Notes under the pieces: model-generated
What the model saw: the letters and a program-made list of their open reading frames with translations, nothing else
Databases searched by the model: none
Told to the model about the DNA's origin: nothing
Made by a program: the position numbers and the translations under genes
Assembly: GCA_019745565.1 (NCBI GenBank)
Contig: JAIESW010000019.1
Location: 1 to 64,000 of the forward strand
Source of the DNA: Burkholderiales bacterium
GTDB lineage: Bacteria > Pseudomonadota > Gammaproteobacteria > Burkholderiales > Ga0077523
Length of the DNA: 64,000 nt
Reading direction: 5' to 3'
Shown here: piece after piece, positions 18,801 through 28,071 of the stretch
Position numbering within the stretch: position 1 is the stretch's first letter
How the letters are laid out: each line of letters starts with the position of its first letter

Positions 18801-21560
18801 ATGAAACGCATGTTGTTCAACGCGACGCAACAAGAGGAAATCCGCGTCGCCATCGTCGACGGCCAGAAGCTGATCGACCTGGACATCGAAACCTCAGGAA
18901 AAGAGCAACGCAAAGGTAATATCTACAAAGGCGTCATCACCCGCATCGAGCCCAGCCTCGAAGCGGCGTTCGTCGATTACAGCGCCGACCGGCACGGGTT
19001 CCTGTCGTTTAAGGAAATCAGCCGCCAGTATTTCGCCGAAGGGGTCGATGCCTCGCGTGCCCGCATCCAGGACGCGCTGAGGGAAGGTCAGGAAGTGATC
19101 GTCCAGGTGGACAAGGACGAGCGCGGCACCAAAGGGGCGGCGCTCACCACCTACGTGAGCCTCGCGGGGCGCTACGTGGTCCTGATGCCCAACAACCCGC
19201 GTGGTGGTGGGGTTTCCCGCCGGGTCGAGGGCGAGGAGCGCAACGAGCTGCGCGACGCCATCTCCCAGCTCGAAGTGCCGAACGGCATGAGCATCATCGC
19301 CCGCACCGCCGGCATCGGCCGCTCGGTCGAGGAGCTGAACCGCGACTTGAGCTACCTGATGCGCCTGTGGAAGGCCATCGAGAACGCCTCCAAGTCGCAG
19401 AACGGCGCGTTCCTGATCTATCAGGAAGGCTCGCTCGTTATCCGCGCCATCCGCGACTACTTCCAGCACGACATCGGCGAGTTGCTGATCGACAACGAGT
19501 CGATCTTCGAACAGGCACGCCAGTTCATGGGCCACGTGATGCCCGAGAACGTGAACCGCGTGAAGCTCTACAGCGACGACGTGCCGCTCTTCTCGCGCTT
19601 CCAGATCGAGCACCAGATCGAGACGGCCTACGCGCGGCAGGTGCCGCTGCCTTCCGGCGGTGCCGTGGTCATCGACCACACCGAGGCGCTGGTGTCGATC
19701 GACGTCAACTCGGCGCGCGCCACCAAGGGGCACGACATCGAGGCCACGGCGCTCAACACCAACCTCGAAGCCGCCGACGAGATCGCGCGCCAGTTGCGTC
19801 TGCGCGACCTGGGCGGCCTGGTGGTGATCGACTTCATCGACATGGAGTCGGCCAAGAACCAGCGCGAGGTGGAAAACCGCCTGCGCGACGCCCTGCATTA
19901 CGACCGCGCGCGGGTGCAGATCGGCAAGATCTCGCGCTTCGGCCTCATGGAACTGTCGCGCCAGCGGCTGCAGACCTCGCTCGGCGAGACCAGCCACATC
20001 CCCTGCCCACGCTGCCATGGCATCGGGCACATCCGCGGCATCGAGTCCTCCGCGCTGCACGTCCTGCGCATCCTGCAGGAAGAGGCGATGAAGGAGAACA
20101 CCGCGGCAGTCCATGCCCAGGTGCCGATCGAGGTGGCGACCTATCTGCTCAACGAGAAGCGCGCGGAGTTCCATTCGATGGAAGCGCGCCTCAAGGTAAG
20201 CGTGGTGCTGATTCCCAACATGCACCTCGAGACACCCAACTACACCGTGACGCGCCTGCGCCACGACGAGCTGAACCAGACCGGCCCGCTGCCGGCCAGC
20301 TACCAGATGGTGGAAGTACCGACGGAGGCGGAAGAGCAGGTTCCCGGCGTGCCCGGCGAGAAGCCGCAGCGCCCCGAGGCCGCCGTGAAGGGTGTCACGC
20401 CCGAGCAGCCGATCGCTCCGCGTGCCGCCGAGCCCCCGCCTCCGGCGCCGAAGGAGCCGTCGATCCTGCAGAAGATCTTCGGCTGGCTCACGCGCAAACC
20501 GGAGGAGGCGGCTCCCGAGGTCAAGGCGCCGCCGCGCAACCGTGAACCGCGGCGCGGAGGTCGCGATGGCGAACGTCGTGATCGCCGGCCGCAGGACGGC
20601 CGTGGTCGCGGTGCCGAAGGCCGGGGCGAAGGTGAAGGCAGTCGCCGGCGCGGTCGCGGCGGTGATCGCGATCGCAATCAGCCGCAGCAACAGCAAGGTG
20701 GTGCACCGGCCGGTGAACGCGAAGAAGCCGCCGCCCGCGGTCCGCAGCAGCAAGGCGAAGGCCGCAAGCGCCAGCAGAAGCAGCGCGGCGAAGGCCACGA
20801 GGGGCGCGAACCGCGTGAAGCACGTGAACCGCGCGAACCGAGGGAGCCGCGGCCGAACCGCGATGCTCCTCGCGACGGCGAGCGCGACAACGCACCTCAG
20901 CAGCAGGGCCGCCTGACGGAACGTCCGGCTGGCGCCGATGCCGCACCGACCGAGGGCGGTTCGGGTGAAGGCCGTGGTCGCCGCCGTCGCGGTCGTCGCG
21001 ACCGCCAACGCGGTGAGGGTGTGGAAGCCGATCGCAACAACGAAGTATCGGCGGTCGCAGCGCCGCTCGTCGTGAGCGAGGCGTTGCCGGCTCAAGTGGT
21101 CGAAGAAGCCCCAGTTTCGGAGCCTGCAGCGCCGGCCGTTGCCGTCGCGATGCCGTCCTTCATGCTGCCGCCGGTGGAGCGCAAGGCGCCGCCGGCCCCG
21201 GTCATGGAAGCCGAGCCGGTCGTCGAAGTCGAAAGCGAGCCCGAAGCAGCGGCCATCGAGGTATCGGCCGCCCCCGCAGCGCCGAGCGCGCCGCGCGGTG
21301 TCGTGGAGATGTTCTCCCAGCGTGTCGCCGACCCGGTCAACCCCCCTGCAGTGGAGCCGCTGACCGTGCCGGTACCGCCGGCACCGCCGGCGATGGAACC
21401 GATCCGGCTGCCCGAGGGCATGGTGATGATCGAGACCCGTTCGGACCGTGCTGCTCCTGCGGTCGAGGAAGCTGCTCCGGAAGCGCCGCGCCGCCCGCGC
21501 CAGCGGCCTCAGCAGGTGGTGGCGGACGAACCGATGCAGCAGGTCGAAACGCGCAAGTAA
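18801..21560 (+). CDS. rne: Ribonuclease E
   Basis: The 919-residue endoribonuclease starts [17 protein letters not shown]. It has an S1 domain (residues ~35-120), a 5' sensor/RNase H-like region, and a DNase I-like catalytic domain with metal ligands Asp301 (LVSIDVNSA) and Asp344 ([10 protein letters not shown]). The zinc-link cysteines are Cys402 and Cys405 (PCPRCHG). Residues ~510 to 919 are low-complexity and Arg/Glu/Pro/Ala rich, typical of the disordered degradosome scaffold and RNA-binding part. The length favours RNase E over RNase G. It ends at a strong terminator. Confidence 0.95.
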   Translation: MKRMLFNATQQEEIRVAIVDGQKLIDLDIETSGKEQRKGNIYKGVITRIEPSLEAAFVDYSADRHGFLSFKEISRQYFAEGVDASRARIQDALREGQEVIVQVDKDERGTKGAALTTYVSLAGRYVVLMPNNPRGGGVSRRVEGEERNELRDAISQLEVPNGMSIIARTAGIGRSVEELNRDLSYLMRLWKAIENASKSQNGAFLIYQEGSLVIRAIRDYFQHDIGELLIDNESIFEQARQFMGHVMPENVNRVKLYSDDVPLFSRFQIEHQIETAYARQVPLPSGGAVVIDHTEALVSIDVNSARATKGHDIEATALNTNLEAADEIARQLRLRDLGGLVVIDFIDMESAKNQREVENRLRDALHYDRARVQIGKISRFGLMELSRQRLQTSLGETSHIPCPRCHGIGHIRGIESSALHVLRILQEEAMKENTAAVHAQVPIEVATYLLNEKRAEFHSMEARLKVSVVLIPNMHLETPNYTVTRLRHDELNQTGPLPASYQMVEVPTEAEEQVPGVPGEKPQRPEAAVKGVTPEQPIAPRAAEPPPPAPKEPSILQKIFGWLTRKPEEAAPEVKAPPRNREPRRGGRDGERRDRRPQDGRGRGAEGRGEGEGSRRRGRGGDRDRNQPQQQQGGAPAGEREEAAARGPQQQGEGRKRQQKQRGEGHEGREPREAREPREPREPRPNRDAPRDGERDNAPQQQGRLTERPAGADAAPTEGGSGEGRGRRRRGRRDRQRGEGVEADRNNEVSAVAAPLVVSEALPAQVVEEAPVSEPAAPAVAVAMPSFMLPPVERKAPPAPVMEAEPVVEVESEPEAAAIEVSAAPAAPSAPRGVVEMFSQRVADPVNPPAVEPLTVPVPPAPPAMEPIRLPEGMVMIETRSDRAAPAVEEAAPEAPRRPRQRPQQVVADEPMQQVETRK

Positions 21561-21583
21561 CGCGTCGTCGCACCGTTGTCGCG

Positions 21584-21616
21584 CGAAAGGCCGGTCTGAC
21601 CGGCCTTTCGTTTTTT
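21584..21616 (+). terminator. Intrinsic terminator of rne
   Basis: An 11-base-pair stem (CGAAAGGCCGG / CCGGCCTTTCG) with a 5-base loop is followed directly by six T residues. It starts 24 bases after the rne stop. It is the clearest Rho-independent terminator in the window. Confidence 0.92.
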
Positions 21617-21701
21617 CACCCACGTCGCAGGATGCACCGAGGAGCAGTGCGCCCGAGCCGGCCCTGTCATCGGTGCAGGCCCCCCGAGGGGCACCGCAAA
21701 C

Positions 21702-22205
21702 TCAACCCTGCTCCAGGCGCTCCTGCACGCGAACGAGCAGCCCGTCCGCTGCCGCTTCGATGAGGTCCAGCACCAGTTCGAAGCCCCGTGGGCCGCCGTA
21801 GTACGGGTCGGGCACTTCGCGCAGCGACTGATCGGGGGCGAAGTCGAGCAGCAATCCCACGTGCCCGGGGTGATCGGGCGGCTGCAACCGCTGCAGCGCG
21901 TCGAGGTTGTCGCGATCCATGGCGAGCACGAACTCGAATCTGGCGAAGTCTTCGGGCACCACCTTGCGCGCCTTGATCCGGTTCAGCTGGTAGTTGCGCT
22001 GGGCCGCGGTGGCGATGCTGCGCCGGTCGGGCGGCTGGCCGATGTGATAGGCATGGGTGCCCGCGGAATCGATCAGCACGCGGTTCTGCAGACGCGCCTG
22101 CTCGATGCGATGGCGGAACACACCCTCCGCCGTCGGCGACCGGCAGATGTTGCCCATGCAGACGAACAGGACGCCGAGCTTGTCGGCCTTGCCGCGCAAC
22201 GCCAT
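21702..22205 (-). CDS. Low-molecular-weight protein tyrosine phosphatase
   Basis: The 167-residue protein carries the phosphatase loop VLFVCMGNICRSPTAEG (CX5R) near the N terminus and the general-acid loop DPYYGGPRGFE near the C terminus. It belongs to the LMW-PTP family; partners can be tyrosine kinases of polysaccharide export, but none is encoded nearby. It lies 6 bases downstream of uvrB in the same direction, so it is probably cotranscribed with it. Confidence 0.92.
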   Translation of the reverse strand: MALRGKADKLGVLFVCMGNICRSPTAEGVFRHRIEQARLQNRVLIDSAGTHAYHIGQPPDRRSIATAAQRNYQLNRIKARKVVPEDFARFEFVLAMDRDNLDALQRLQPPDHPGHVGLLLDFAPDQSLREVPDPYYGGPRGFELVLDLIEAAADGLLVRVQERLEQG

Positions 22206-22211
22206 CGATGA

Positions 22212-24290
22212 CTAGCGCCCGGCTGCCCGAGGCAAGGGGATCACGTTGTCGCTGCCCGCGCCCTCTTCCGATCCGAACAGCCGCTCCTTCAGGCGCCGCA
22301 GTTCGTCGCGCAGTTCCGCGGCGCGCTCGAATTCGAGGTTGCGGGCGTGATCCAGCATCTCCTTCTCGACGCGCTTGATCTCCCGCGCCAGATCCTTCTC
22401 GCTCATGCTGCCCACCACCACTTCGTTGCGCGCGGCCTTGATCTGCGCACGCGATCCTTCCGTGTCGTAGACGCCGTCGATCAGATCCTTCACGCGCTTG
22501 GTGACGCCCTTCGCCACGATGCCGTGAGCCTGGTTGAACGTGAGCTGGCGTTCGCGCCGTCGGTCGGTCTCGGCGATGGCCCGGCGCATGGAGTCGGTGA
22601 TGGCGTCCGCATACAGGATCGCGGTGCCGTGGATGTGGCGCGCGGCGCGGCCGATGGTCTGGATGAGCGAGCGTTCGGAACGCAGGAAGCCTTCCTTGTC
22701 GGCGTCGAGGATGGCGACCAGCGATACCTCGGGCAGGTCGAGACCTTCGCGCAGCAGGTTGATGCCCACCAGCACGTCGAACTCGCCCAACCGCAGGTCG
22801 CGGATGATCTCGACCCGCTCCACCGTGTCCACGTCGGAATGCAAGTAGCGCACCTTCACCCCGTGCTCGGAGAGGTACTCGGTGAGATCCTCCGCCATGC
22901 GCTTGGTCAGCGTCGTCACGAGCACGCGCTCGCCGGCGGCTACCCGCAGCGTGATCTCGGAGAGCAGATCGTCCACCTGGGTGGCCGCCGGCCGCACGAT
23001 CACCTGCGGATCCACCAGGCCGGTGGGGCGCACCAGTTGTTCCACCACCTGCTGCTGATGATCGGCCTCGTAGTCGGCCGGCGTGGCCGAGACGAAGACG
23101 GTCTGCGGCATCATCGCCTCGAATTCGTCGAACCGCAGCGGGCGGTTGTCGAGTGCGCTCGGCAGGCGGAACCCGTAGTCCACCAGGTTTTCCTTGCGCG
23201 CCCGGTCGCCCTTGTACATGCCGCCGATCTGCGGCATGGTCACATGGCTTTCGTCGATGATCATGAGGGTGCCGGACGGCAGGTAGTCGATCAGCGTCGG
23301 CGGCGGTTCGCCGGGCCGCCGGCCGGACAGGTGGCGCGAGTAGTTCTCGATGCCCTTGCAGAAGCCCAGTTCGTTCAGCATCTCCAGATCGAACCGGGTG
23401 CGCTGTTCGATGCGCTGGGCTTCCACCAGCTTGACGCTCTTATGGAAGTAGTCGATGCGCTCGGCCAGCTCGATCTTGATCGCATCCACCGCCTTCAAGG
23501 TGGTGCTGCGTGGTGTGACGTAGTGGCTGGACGGGTAGACCGTGAACCGCGCCACTTTCGACAGGATCTGCCCGGTGAGCGGATCGAACAGCGAGAGCGA
23601 TTCGACTTCGTCGTCGAACAGCACCACGCGCACCGCGGTCTCGGAGTGCTCCGCCGGAAAGATGTCCAGCACGTCGCCGCGGACGCGGAAGGTGCCGCGC
23701 CGGAACTCCAGTTCGGAGCGCTCGTACTGCATTTCCGCCAGACGCTGGATCGCCTGCCGCTGCGGCATCTTTTCATGCTCACGCAGGTGCAGGATCATCG
23801 AGTGATAGTCGACCGGGTCGCCGATGCCGTAGATGGCCGAGACGGTCGCCACGATCACTGCATCATTGCGCTCGAGCAGCGACTTGGTCGCCGACAGCCG
23901 CATCTGCTCGATGTGCTCGTTGATGCTCGAATCCTTCTCGATGTAGAGATCGCGCGAGGGGACGTAGGCTTCCGGCTGGTAGTAGTCGTAGTACGAGACG
24001 AAATACTCGACCGCGTTCTCCGGGAAGAACTCGCGCATCTCCGCGTAGAGCTGGGCCGCGAGCGTCTTGTTCGGCGCCATCACGATGGCCGGCTTGCCGA
24101 TGCGCGCGATCACGTGCGCCATCGTGTAGGTCTTGCCCGATCCGGTCACGCCGAGCAGCGTCTGGTACTTCATGCCGCGCTGCAGGCCGTCGGTCAGCTT
24201 GGCGATCGCATCCGGCTGGTCCCCCGACGGTTCGAACGGCTGGTGCAGGCGGTACGGGCTGTTGGGGAAGGTGGCGATCACGGGTAACAT
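22212..24290 (-). CDS. uvrB: Excinuclease ABC subunit B
   Basis: The 692-residue helicase-like damage-verification subunit has Walker [13 protein letters not shown] (residues 47-58), the beta-hairpin region [20 protein letters not shown], motif II region [12 protein letters not shown], motif [11 protein letters not shown] and the C-terminal UVR motif [18 protein letters not shown] that contacts UvrC. Length is typical. uvrA and uvrC are not in the window. Confidence 0.97.
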   Translation of the reverse strand: MLPVIATFPNSPYRLHQPFEPSGDQPDAIAKLTDGLQRGMKYQTLLGVTGSGKTYTMAHVIARIGKPAIVMAPNKTLAAQLYAEMREFFPENAVEYFVSYYDYYQPEAYVPSRDLYIEKDSSINEHIEQMRLSATKSLLERNDAVIVATVSAIYGIGDPVDYHSMILHLREHEKMPQRQAIQRLAEMQYERSELEFRRGTFRVRGDVLDIFPAEHSETAVRVVLFDDEVESLSLFDPLTGQILSKVARFTVYPSSHYVTPRSTTLKAVDAIKIELAERIDYFHKSVKLVEAQRIEQRTRFDLEMLNELGFCKGIENYSRHLSGRRPGEPPPTLIDYLPSGTLMIIDESHVTMPQIGGMYKGDRARKENLVDYGFRLPSALDNRPLRFDEFEAMMPQTVFVSATPADYEADHQQQVVEQLVRPTGLVDPQVIVRPAATQVDDLLSEITLRVAAGERVLVTTLTKRMAEDLTEYLSEHGVKVRYLHSDVDTVERVEIIRDLRLGEFDVLVGINLLREGLDLPEVSLVAILDADKEGFLRSERSLIQTIGRAARHIHGTAILYADAITDSMRRAIAETDRRRERQLTFNQAHGIVAKGVTKRVKDLIDGVYDTEGSRAQIKAARNEVVVGSMSEKDLAREIKRVEKEMLDHARNLEFERAAELRDELRRLKERLFGSEEGAGSDNVIPLPRAAGR

Positions 24291-24420
24291 ATCGGGTCGT
24301 ACTCGACGATTTTCGAGTCTAGCACGCGCTGTCTGCGCCCCTTTCCGGTCGTACCCGTGCTGCTCAAGAACCGGCGCCGTTTCAAGGTGATCCGGTCATT
24401 CACCTCACAGGATCCTGAAG

Positions 24421-25629
24421 ATGACGTCCTCCGTATTCGCCGCGGTCCCGATGGCGCCGCGCGATCCCATCCTCGGTGTCACCGAGACGTTCAACGCCGA
24501 CACCAACCCGAAGAAGGTGAATCTGGGGGTCGGCGTCTACACCGACGACAGCGGCAAGGTGCCGCTGCTGGAGTGCGTCCGCCGGGCGGAGCAGCAACTG
24601 GTCGCTTCCGCCCTGCCCCGTTCCTACCTGCCCATCGACGGCCTCGCGGCGTACGACCGCGCGGTGCAGTCGCTCGTTCTGGGCGCCGACAGCGCCGCGA
24701 TCCGTGACAAGCGCGCGATCACCATCCAGGCGCTCGGCGGCACCGGCGGCCTCAAGATCGGCGCCGACTTCCTGCGCCGCATCGCGCCCGAGGCCCAGGT
24801 CTGGATCAGCGATCCGAGCTGGGAGAACCATCGCGCGCTGTTCGAGGGCGCCGGATTCAAGGTCAATACCTACCCCTACTACCTCGCTGCGACCCATGGC
24901 GTCGACTTCCAGGGGATGGTGGGCGCACTCGAAAGCATGCCGGCGGGATCCGTTGTCGTGCTGCATGCCTGCTGCCACAACCCCACGGGCGTGGATCTTT
25001 CTCCCGACCAGTGGACCCAGGTCATCGAAATCGTCTCGAAGCGCAACCTGATTCCGTTCCTCGACATCGCGTACCAGGGGTTCGGCGACGGCATCGATGC
25101 CGACGCGTTCGCTGTGCGCAAGTTCGAGGCGGCGGGCGGACCGCTGTTCATCTCCAACTCGTTCTCCAAGTCGTTCTCGCTGTACGGCGAGCGGGTCGGT
25201 GCACTCACCGTGGTGGCGGGGAGCGGCGAGGAGGCCGCGCGCCTGTTGAGCCAGTTGAAGCGCGTCGTGCGCACCAATTACTCCAACCCGCCGACACACG
25301 GCGGCAAGGTGGTGGCCGCGGTGCTCGAGACCCCCGAACTGCGCGCCGTGTGGGAGCAGGAACTGGCCGGCATGCGCGATCGCATCCGTTCGATGCGAGG
25401 TGCCCTCGTGGAGAAGCTGCGTACCGAGGTCCCGCAGGCGAACTTCGACTTCGTGAAGAAGCAGCGCGGGATGTTCTCCTACTCCGGCTTGACCAAGGCT
25501 CAGGTCGATCGCCTGCGTGAGGAGTTCTCGGTCTACGCCATCGACACGGGTCGCATCTGCGTGGCCGCGCTCAACACCAGGAACATCGATCACGTGGCTG
25601 CGGCGATTGCCGCAGTGCTGAAAGGCTAG
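24421..25629 (+). CDS. Aromatic-amino-acid / aspartate aminotransferase
   Basis: The 402-residue class I PLP aminotransferase aligns with the AspC/TyrB group (NLGVGVYTDDSGKVPLLECV start). The PLP lysine lies in SNSFSKSFSLYGERVGAL, and the substrate Arg region is near RICVAALN. HACCHNPTGVD holds the conserved NPTG. Which substrate it prefers cannot be decided. It is divergent from uvrB, an arrangement seen in betaproteobacteria. The last 4 bases overlap the convergent AsmA-like gene. Confidence 0.9.
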   Translation: MTSSVFAAVPMAPRDPILGVTETFNADTNPKKVNLGVGVYTDDSGKVPLLECVRRAEQQLVASALPRSYLPIDGLAAYDRAVQSLVLGADSAAIRDKRAITIQALGGTGGLKIGADFLRRIAPEAQVWISDPSWENHRALFEGAGFKVNTYPYYLAATHGVDFQGMVGALESMPAGSVVVLHACCHNPTGVDLSPDQWTQVIEIVSKRNLIPFLDIAYQGFGDGIDADAFAVRKFEAAGGPLFISNSFSKSFSLYGERVGALTVVAGSGEEAARLLSQLKRVVRTNYSNPPTHGGKVVAAVLETPELRAVWEQELAGMRDRIRSMRGALVEKLRTEVPQANFDFVKKQRGMFSYSGLTKAQVDRLREEFSVYAIDTGRICVAALNTRNIDHVAAAIAAVLKG

Positions 25630-27008
25630 CGACCGCCGCTGCTCTCCTCGACGCGCTTGCGGGAGCTGCCGCCGAACAGCTTCTTGGTGAACTCGCCAGC
25701 CCTGGCGCCTATGGCGGTACCGACGCCGGGCAGGATCGCCGTACCGACGGCGGCACCCGCCAGTGCTGCCTTGCTCGGCCGGACGACCGGATCGTCCACG
25801 GTGCCGGAGAGGCTCAGCGGCGTGGCGATGAGCGAAGCGGTGCCGCGCACCTCGGCCGAGATGTCGCCGGACAGCTCCTTCGTCTTGGAGATGGTGACGT
25901 CGCCCGTGGCCTTGAGAAATCCCGACGAGATCTCCAGATCGGAGAAGTGATAGCCCGCCGGGTCCATGGCGAAGCGACCGGTCAGTTGATCGAATTTCGT
26001 GTCGCCGTTCTTCGCATCGGTGCTGCCCAGCACGGAGCGGGCGGCGGCATTCAGGTCGAGCCCCTTCAGCACGCCTTGCGTGATCTCGAAATCGGTGTCG
26101 ACGTGCAGGGCGTCGGTGATGCCGCCCGCGGAGCCAGCCGCTGCCGACAGGACCGGCTTCGCCTTGATGCGACCCGACAGAGCGGGCTTCGCACCCACCG
26201 CCGCCGTCAACGGCGCGATCGAGACATCGGTCACGGTGAACTTGCCGTCGAGCTTCCAGCCGCCCTTCCAGCCGAGGCGCAGATCGCCTGCAATGCTGCC
26301 GTCGTACAGACGGGCGTCGATCGACCGCACCGAAAGTCCGTTCGCGTTCAACGCGGCCTTGGCGTCGATGCGATCGAACTTGAGGGGCCGCACCACCGGG
26401 AGCAGCCAGTCGCGCGCGGTGACGTCGAGCGCGAAAGCGCGCCCCGTGGGCCGCAATATCGCCTTCAGGCGGCCGCCTGCCTGCGTGAGTTCCACGCTCT
26501 GCAGTGCGCTCTTGTCATCGAGCAGGATGGTCGCATTCACGCTGCCGATGGCGCCCGCGGCAAGGCGCAACTCGGCGTCGGTGATGCGGACCTGTTCGAC
26601 ACGAGCTGCGGGCGGACCGCCGCCCGTCTTGCGCGGGGCGCTCGCCAGATGGGATACCACCGCGAAGCCCGCCTGCTCGATCCACGGTCGCACCACGCGG
26701 ATGTCGGCGATCACGCGGGTATCGGACAGCAGGCTCGACAGCTTCGGCCTGACGACGATCGCGTCGATGCCGGCCACCGCCGGTTGACCCACCGTGACAC
26801 GGTAGGCCGTGACGTGCGGTCGCGGCAGCAGATGCAGGCGCAGCGCTTCGACCTTGACCGGCTGACCGAGGGCCGTGCCGGCGGTCTGCTCGATCTCCTG
26901 AAGGTAGCTTCCCAGCGGAACGACGTACGGCACGGCCAGTGCCACCAGCAGTGCAGCGGCTGCGCACCAGGCGGCCAGCCTGACGCGTCGGGATACTCCC
27001 ATGCTCAT
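25626..27008 (-). CDS. AsmA-family protein
   Basis: The 460-residue protein has an N-terminal membrane anchor (residues ~9-30, LAAWCAAAALLVALAVPYVV). A long beta-rich periplasmic region follows, with AsmA-type stretches (PVKVEALRLHLLPRPHV, VEQVRITDAELRL, GRFAMDPAGYHFSDLEISSG). The last ~60 residues turn Gly/Ala rich (AGAAVGTAILPGVGTAIGARAG). AsmA-like proteins are linked to phospholipid transport to the outer membrane; the exact role here is unknown. The start codon overlaps the -35 box of the tRNA promoter. Confidence 0.8.
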   Translation of the reverse strand: MSMGVSRRVRLAAWCAAAALLVALAVPYVVPLGSYLQEIEQTAGTALGQPVKVEALRLHLLPRPHVTAYRVTVGQPAVAGIDAIVVRPKLSSLLSDTRVIADIRVVRPWIEQAGFAVVSHLASAPRKTGGGPPAARVEQVRITDAELRLAAGAIGSVNATILLDDKSALQSVELTQAGGRLKAILRPTGRAFALDVTARDWLLPVVRPLKFDRIDAKAALNANGLSVRSIDARLYDGSIAGDLRLGWKGGWKLDGKFTVTDVSIAPLTAAVGAKPALSGRIKAKPVLSAAAGSAGGITDALHVDTDFEITQGVLKGLDLNAAARSVLGSTDAKNGDTKFDQLTGRFAMDPAGYHFSDLEISSGFLKATGDVTISKTKELSGDISAEVRGTASLIATPLSLSGTVDDPVVRPSKAALAGAAVGTAILPGVGTAIGARAGEFTKKLFGGSSRKRVEESSGGR

Positions 27009-27036
27009 TGACCCTTGAAATCTTGGACACTATGAT
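27008..27036 (+). promoter_or_regulatory. Promoter of tRNA-Asn
   Basis: TTGACC, exactly 17 bases, then TATGAT, ending 13 bases before the mature tRNA. This is a near-consensus sigma70 promoter. Its first base is the last base of the antisense asmA start codon, so strong tRNA transcription starts right beside that gene. Confidence 0.82.
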
Positions 27037-27049
27037 AGCGGGCTTGCAT

Positions 27050-27125
27050 TCCCCGATAGCTCAGTCGGTAGAGCGACGGACTGTTAATCCGCAGGTCCCT
27101 GGTTCGAGCCCAGGTCGGGGAGCCA
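27050..27125 (+). tRNA. tRNA-Asn (GUU)
   Basis: The 76-base cloverleaf has a 7-base acceptor stem (TCCCCGA / TCGGGGA), D arm GCTCAGTCGGTAGAGC, anticodon loop CTGTTAA with anticodon GTT, T arm CTGGTTCGAGCCCAG, discriminator G and an encoded CCA end. All stems pair. It lies between divergent AsmA-like and map genes and has its own promoter. Confidence 0.97.
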
Positions 27126-27264
27126 ACATCTCCACGCGCAGTTCACGGTATCGTATCGAAACGCGCGTGCCGTTAGGGCCATTGCCCTTGCACCGCCCGG
27201 AGTCCGCAGCGCCGGCGTGCACGAGCCTGCCGCGGCAGATCGCGGGCCACGCGTTTTTGACACC

Positions 27265-28059
27265 ATGTCGGTAACCATCAAGTCTCCCGAAGACATCGAG
27301 AAGATGCGCGTGGCCGGCCGCCTCGCGGCGGAGGTGCTCGACTTCATCGAACCGCATGTGAAACCGGGCGTCACCACCGACGAGCTGGATCGCCTCTGCC
27401 ACGACTACATCGTCAAGGAGCAAGGAGCGATCCCGGCGCCGCTCAACTACGCGCCGCCCGGCTACCAGCCGTTCCCGAAGAGCATCTGCACATCGGTGAA
27501 CCACGTGGTCTGCCACGGCATTCCGAGCGACAAGCGGCTGAAGGCCGGCGACGTCGTCAACGTCGACGTGACCATCATCAAGGACGGTTATCACGGCGAC
27601 ACGAGCCGCATGTTCTACGTCGGCGAGCCGTCGATCCAGGCGCGCCGCCTGTGCGACGTCACGTTCGACTGCATGTGGCGCGGCATCCGCTCGGTGCGCC
27701 CCGGCGCGCACCTGGGCGACATCGGCCACGTGATCCAGACCCATGCGGAAGGCTCCGGCTATTCGGTGGTGCGCGAGTTCTGCGGCCACGGCATCGGCCG
27801 CAAGTTCCACGAGGAGCCGCAGGTGCTCCACTACGGCCGCAGCGGCACCGGCCTCAAGTTGCAGGCCGGCATGACGTTCACCATCGAACCGATGATCAAC
27901 GCCGGCCGGCCCGGCATCCGCCAGCTCGCCGACGGATGGACCGTGGTCACCAAGGATCACAGCCTGTCGGCGCAATGGGAGCACACCGTGCTCGTGACCC
28001 AGGATGGTTTCGAAGTGCTGACCCTGTCTGCCGGCGCGCCCCAGCCGCCGCAGGTCTAG
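27265..28059 (+). CDS. map: Methionine aminopeptidase, type I
   Basis: The 264-residue enzyme starts MSVTIKSPEDIEKMRVAGRL. The dinuclear metal site is spread over VNVDVTIIKDGYHGDTSRMF (two Asp), the His of FCGHGIGRKFHEEP, the Glu of FTIEPMINAG and the Glu of SAQWEHTVLVT. It removes the initiator Met from new proteins, after deformylation by an enzyme such as the Def encoded elsewhere in the window. An upstream in-frame ATG at 27217 adds 16 residues without homology. Confidence 0.96.
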   Translation: MSVTIKSPEDIEKMRVAGRLAAEVLDFIEPHVKPGVTTDELDRLCHDYIVKEQGAIPAPLNYAPPGYQPFPKSICTSVNHVVCHGIPSDKRLKAGDVVNVDVTIIKDGYHGDTSRMFYVGEPSIQARRLCDVTFDCMWRGIRSVRPGAHLGDIGHVIQTHAEGSGYSVVREFCGHGIGRKFHEEPQVLHYGRSGTGLKLQAGMTFTIEPMINAGRPGIRQLADGWTVVTKDHSLSAQWEHTVLVTQDGFEVLTLSAGAPQPPQV

Positions 28060-28071
28060 GCGCGCATCTCG

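Noticed and set aside
18894..21623. A 909-codon open frame opposite rne
   Set aside because: Antisense shadow of a high-GC gene; low-complexity translation, no homology-like motifs, and rne is unambiguous.
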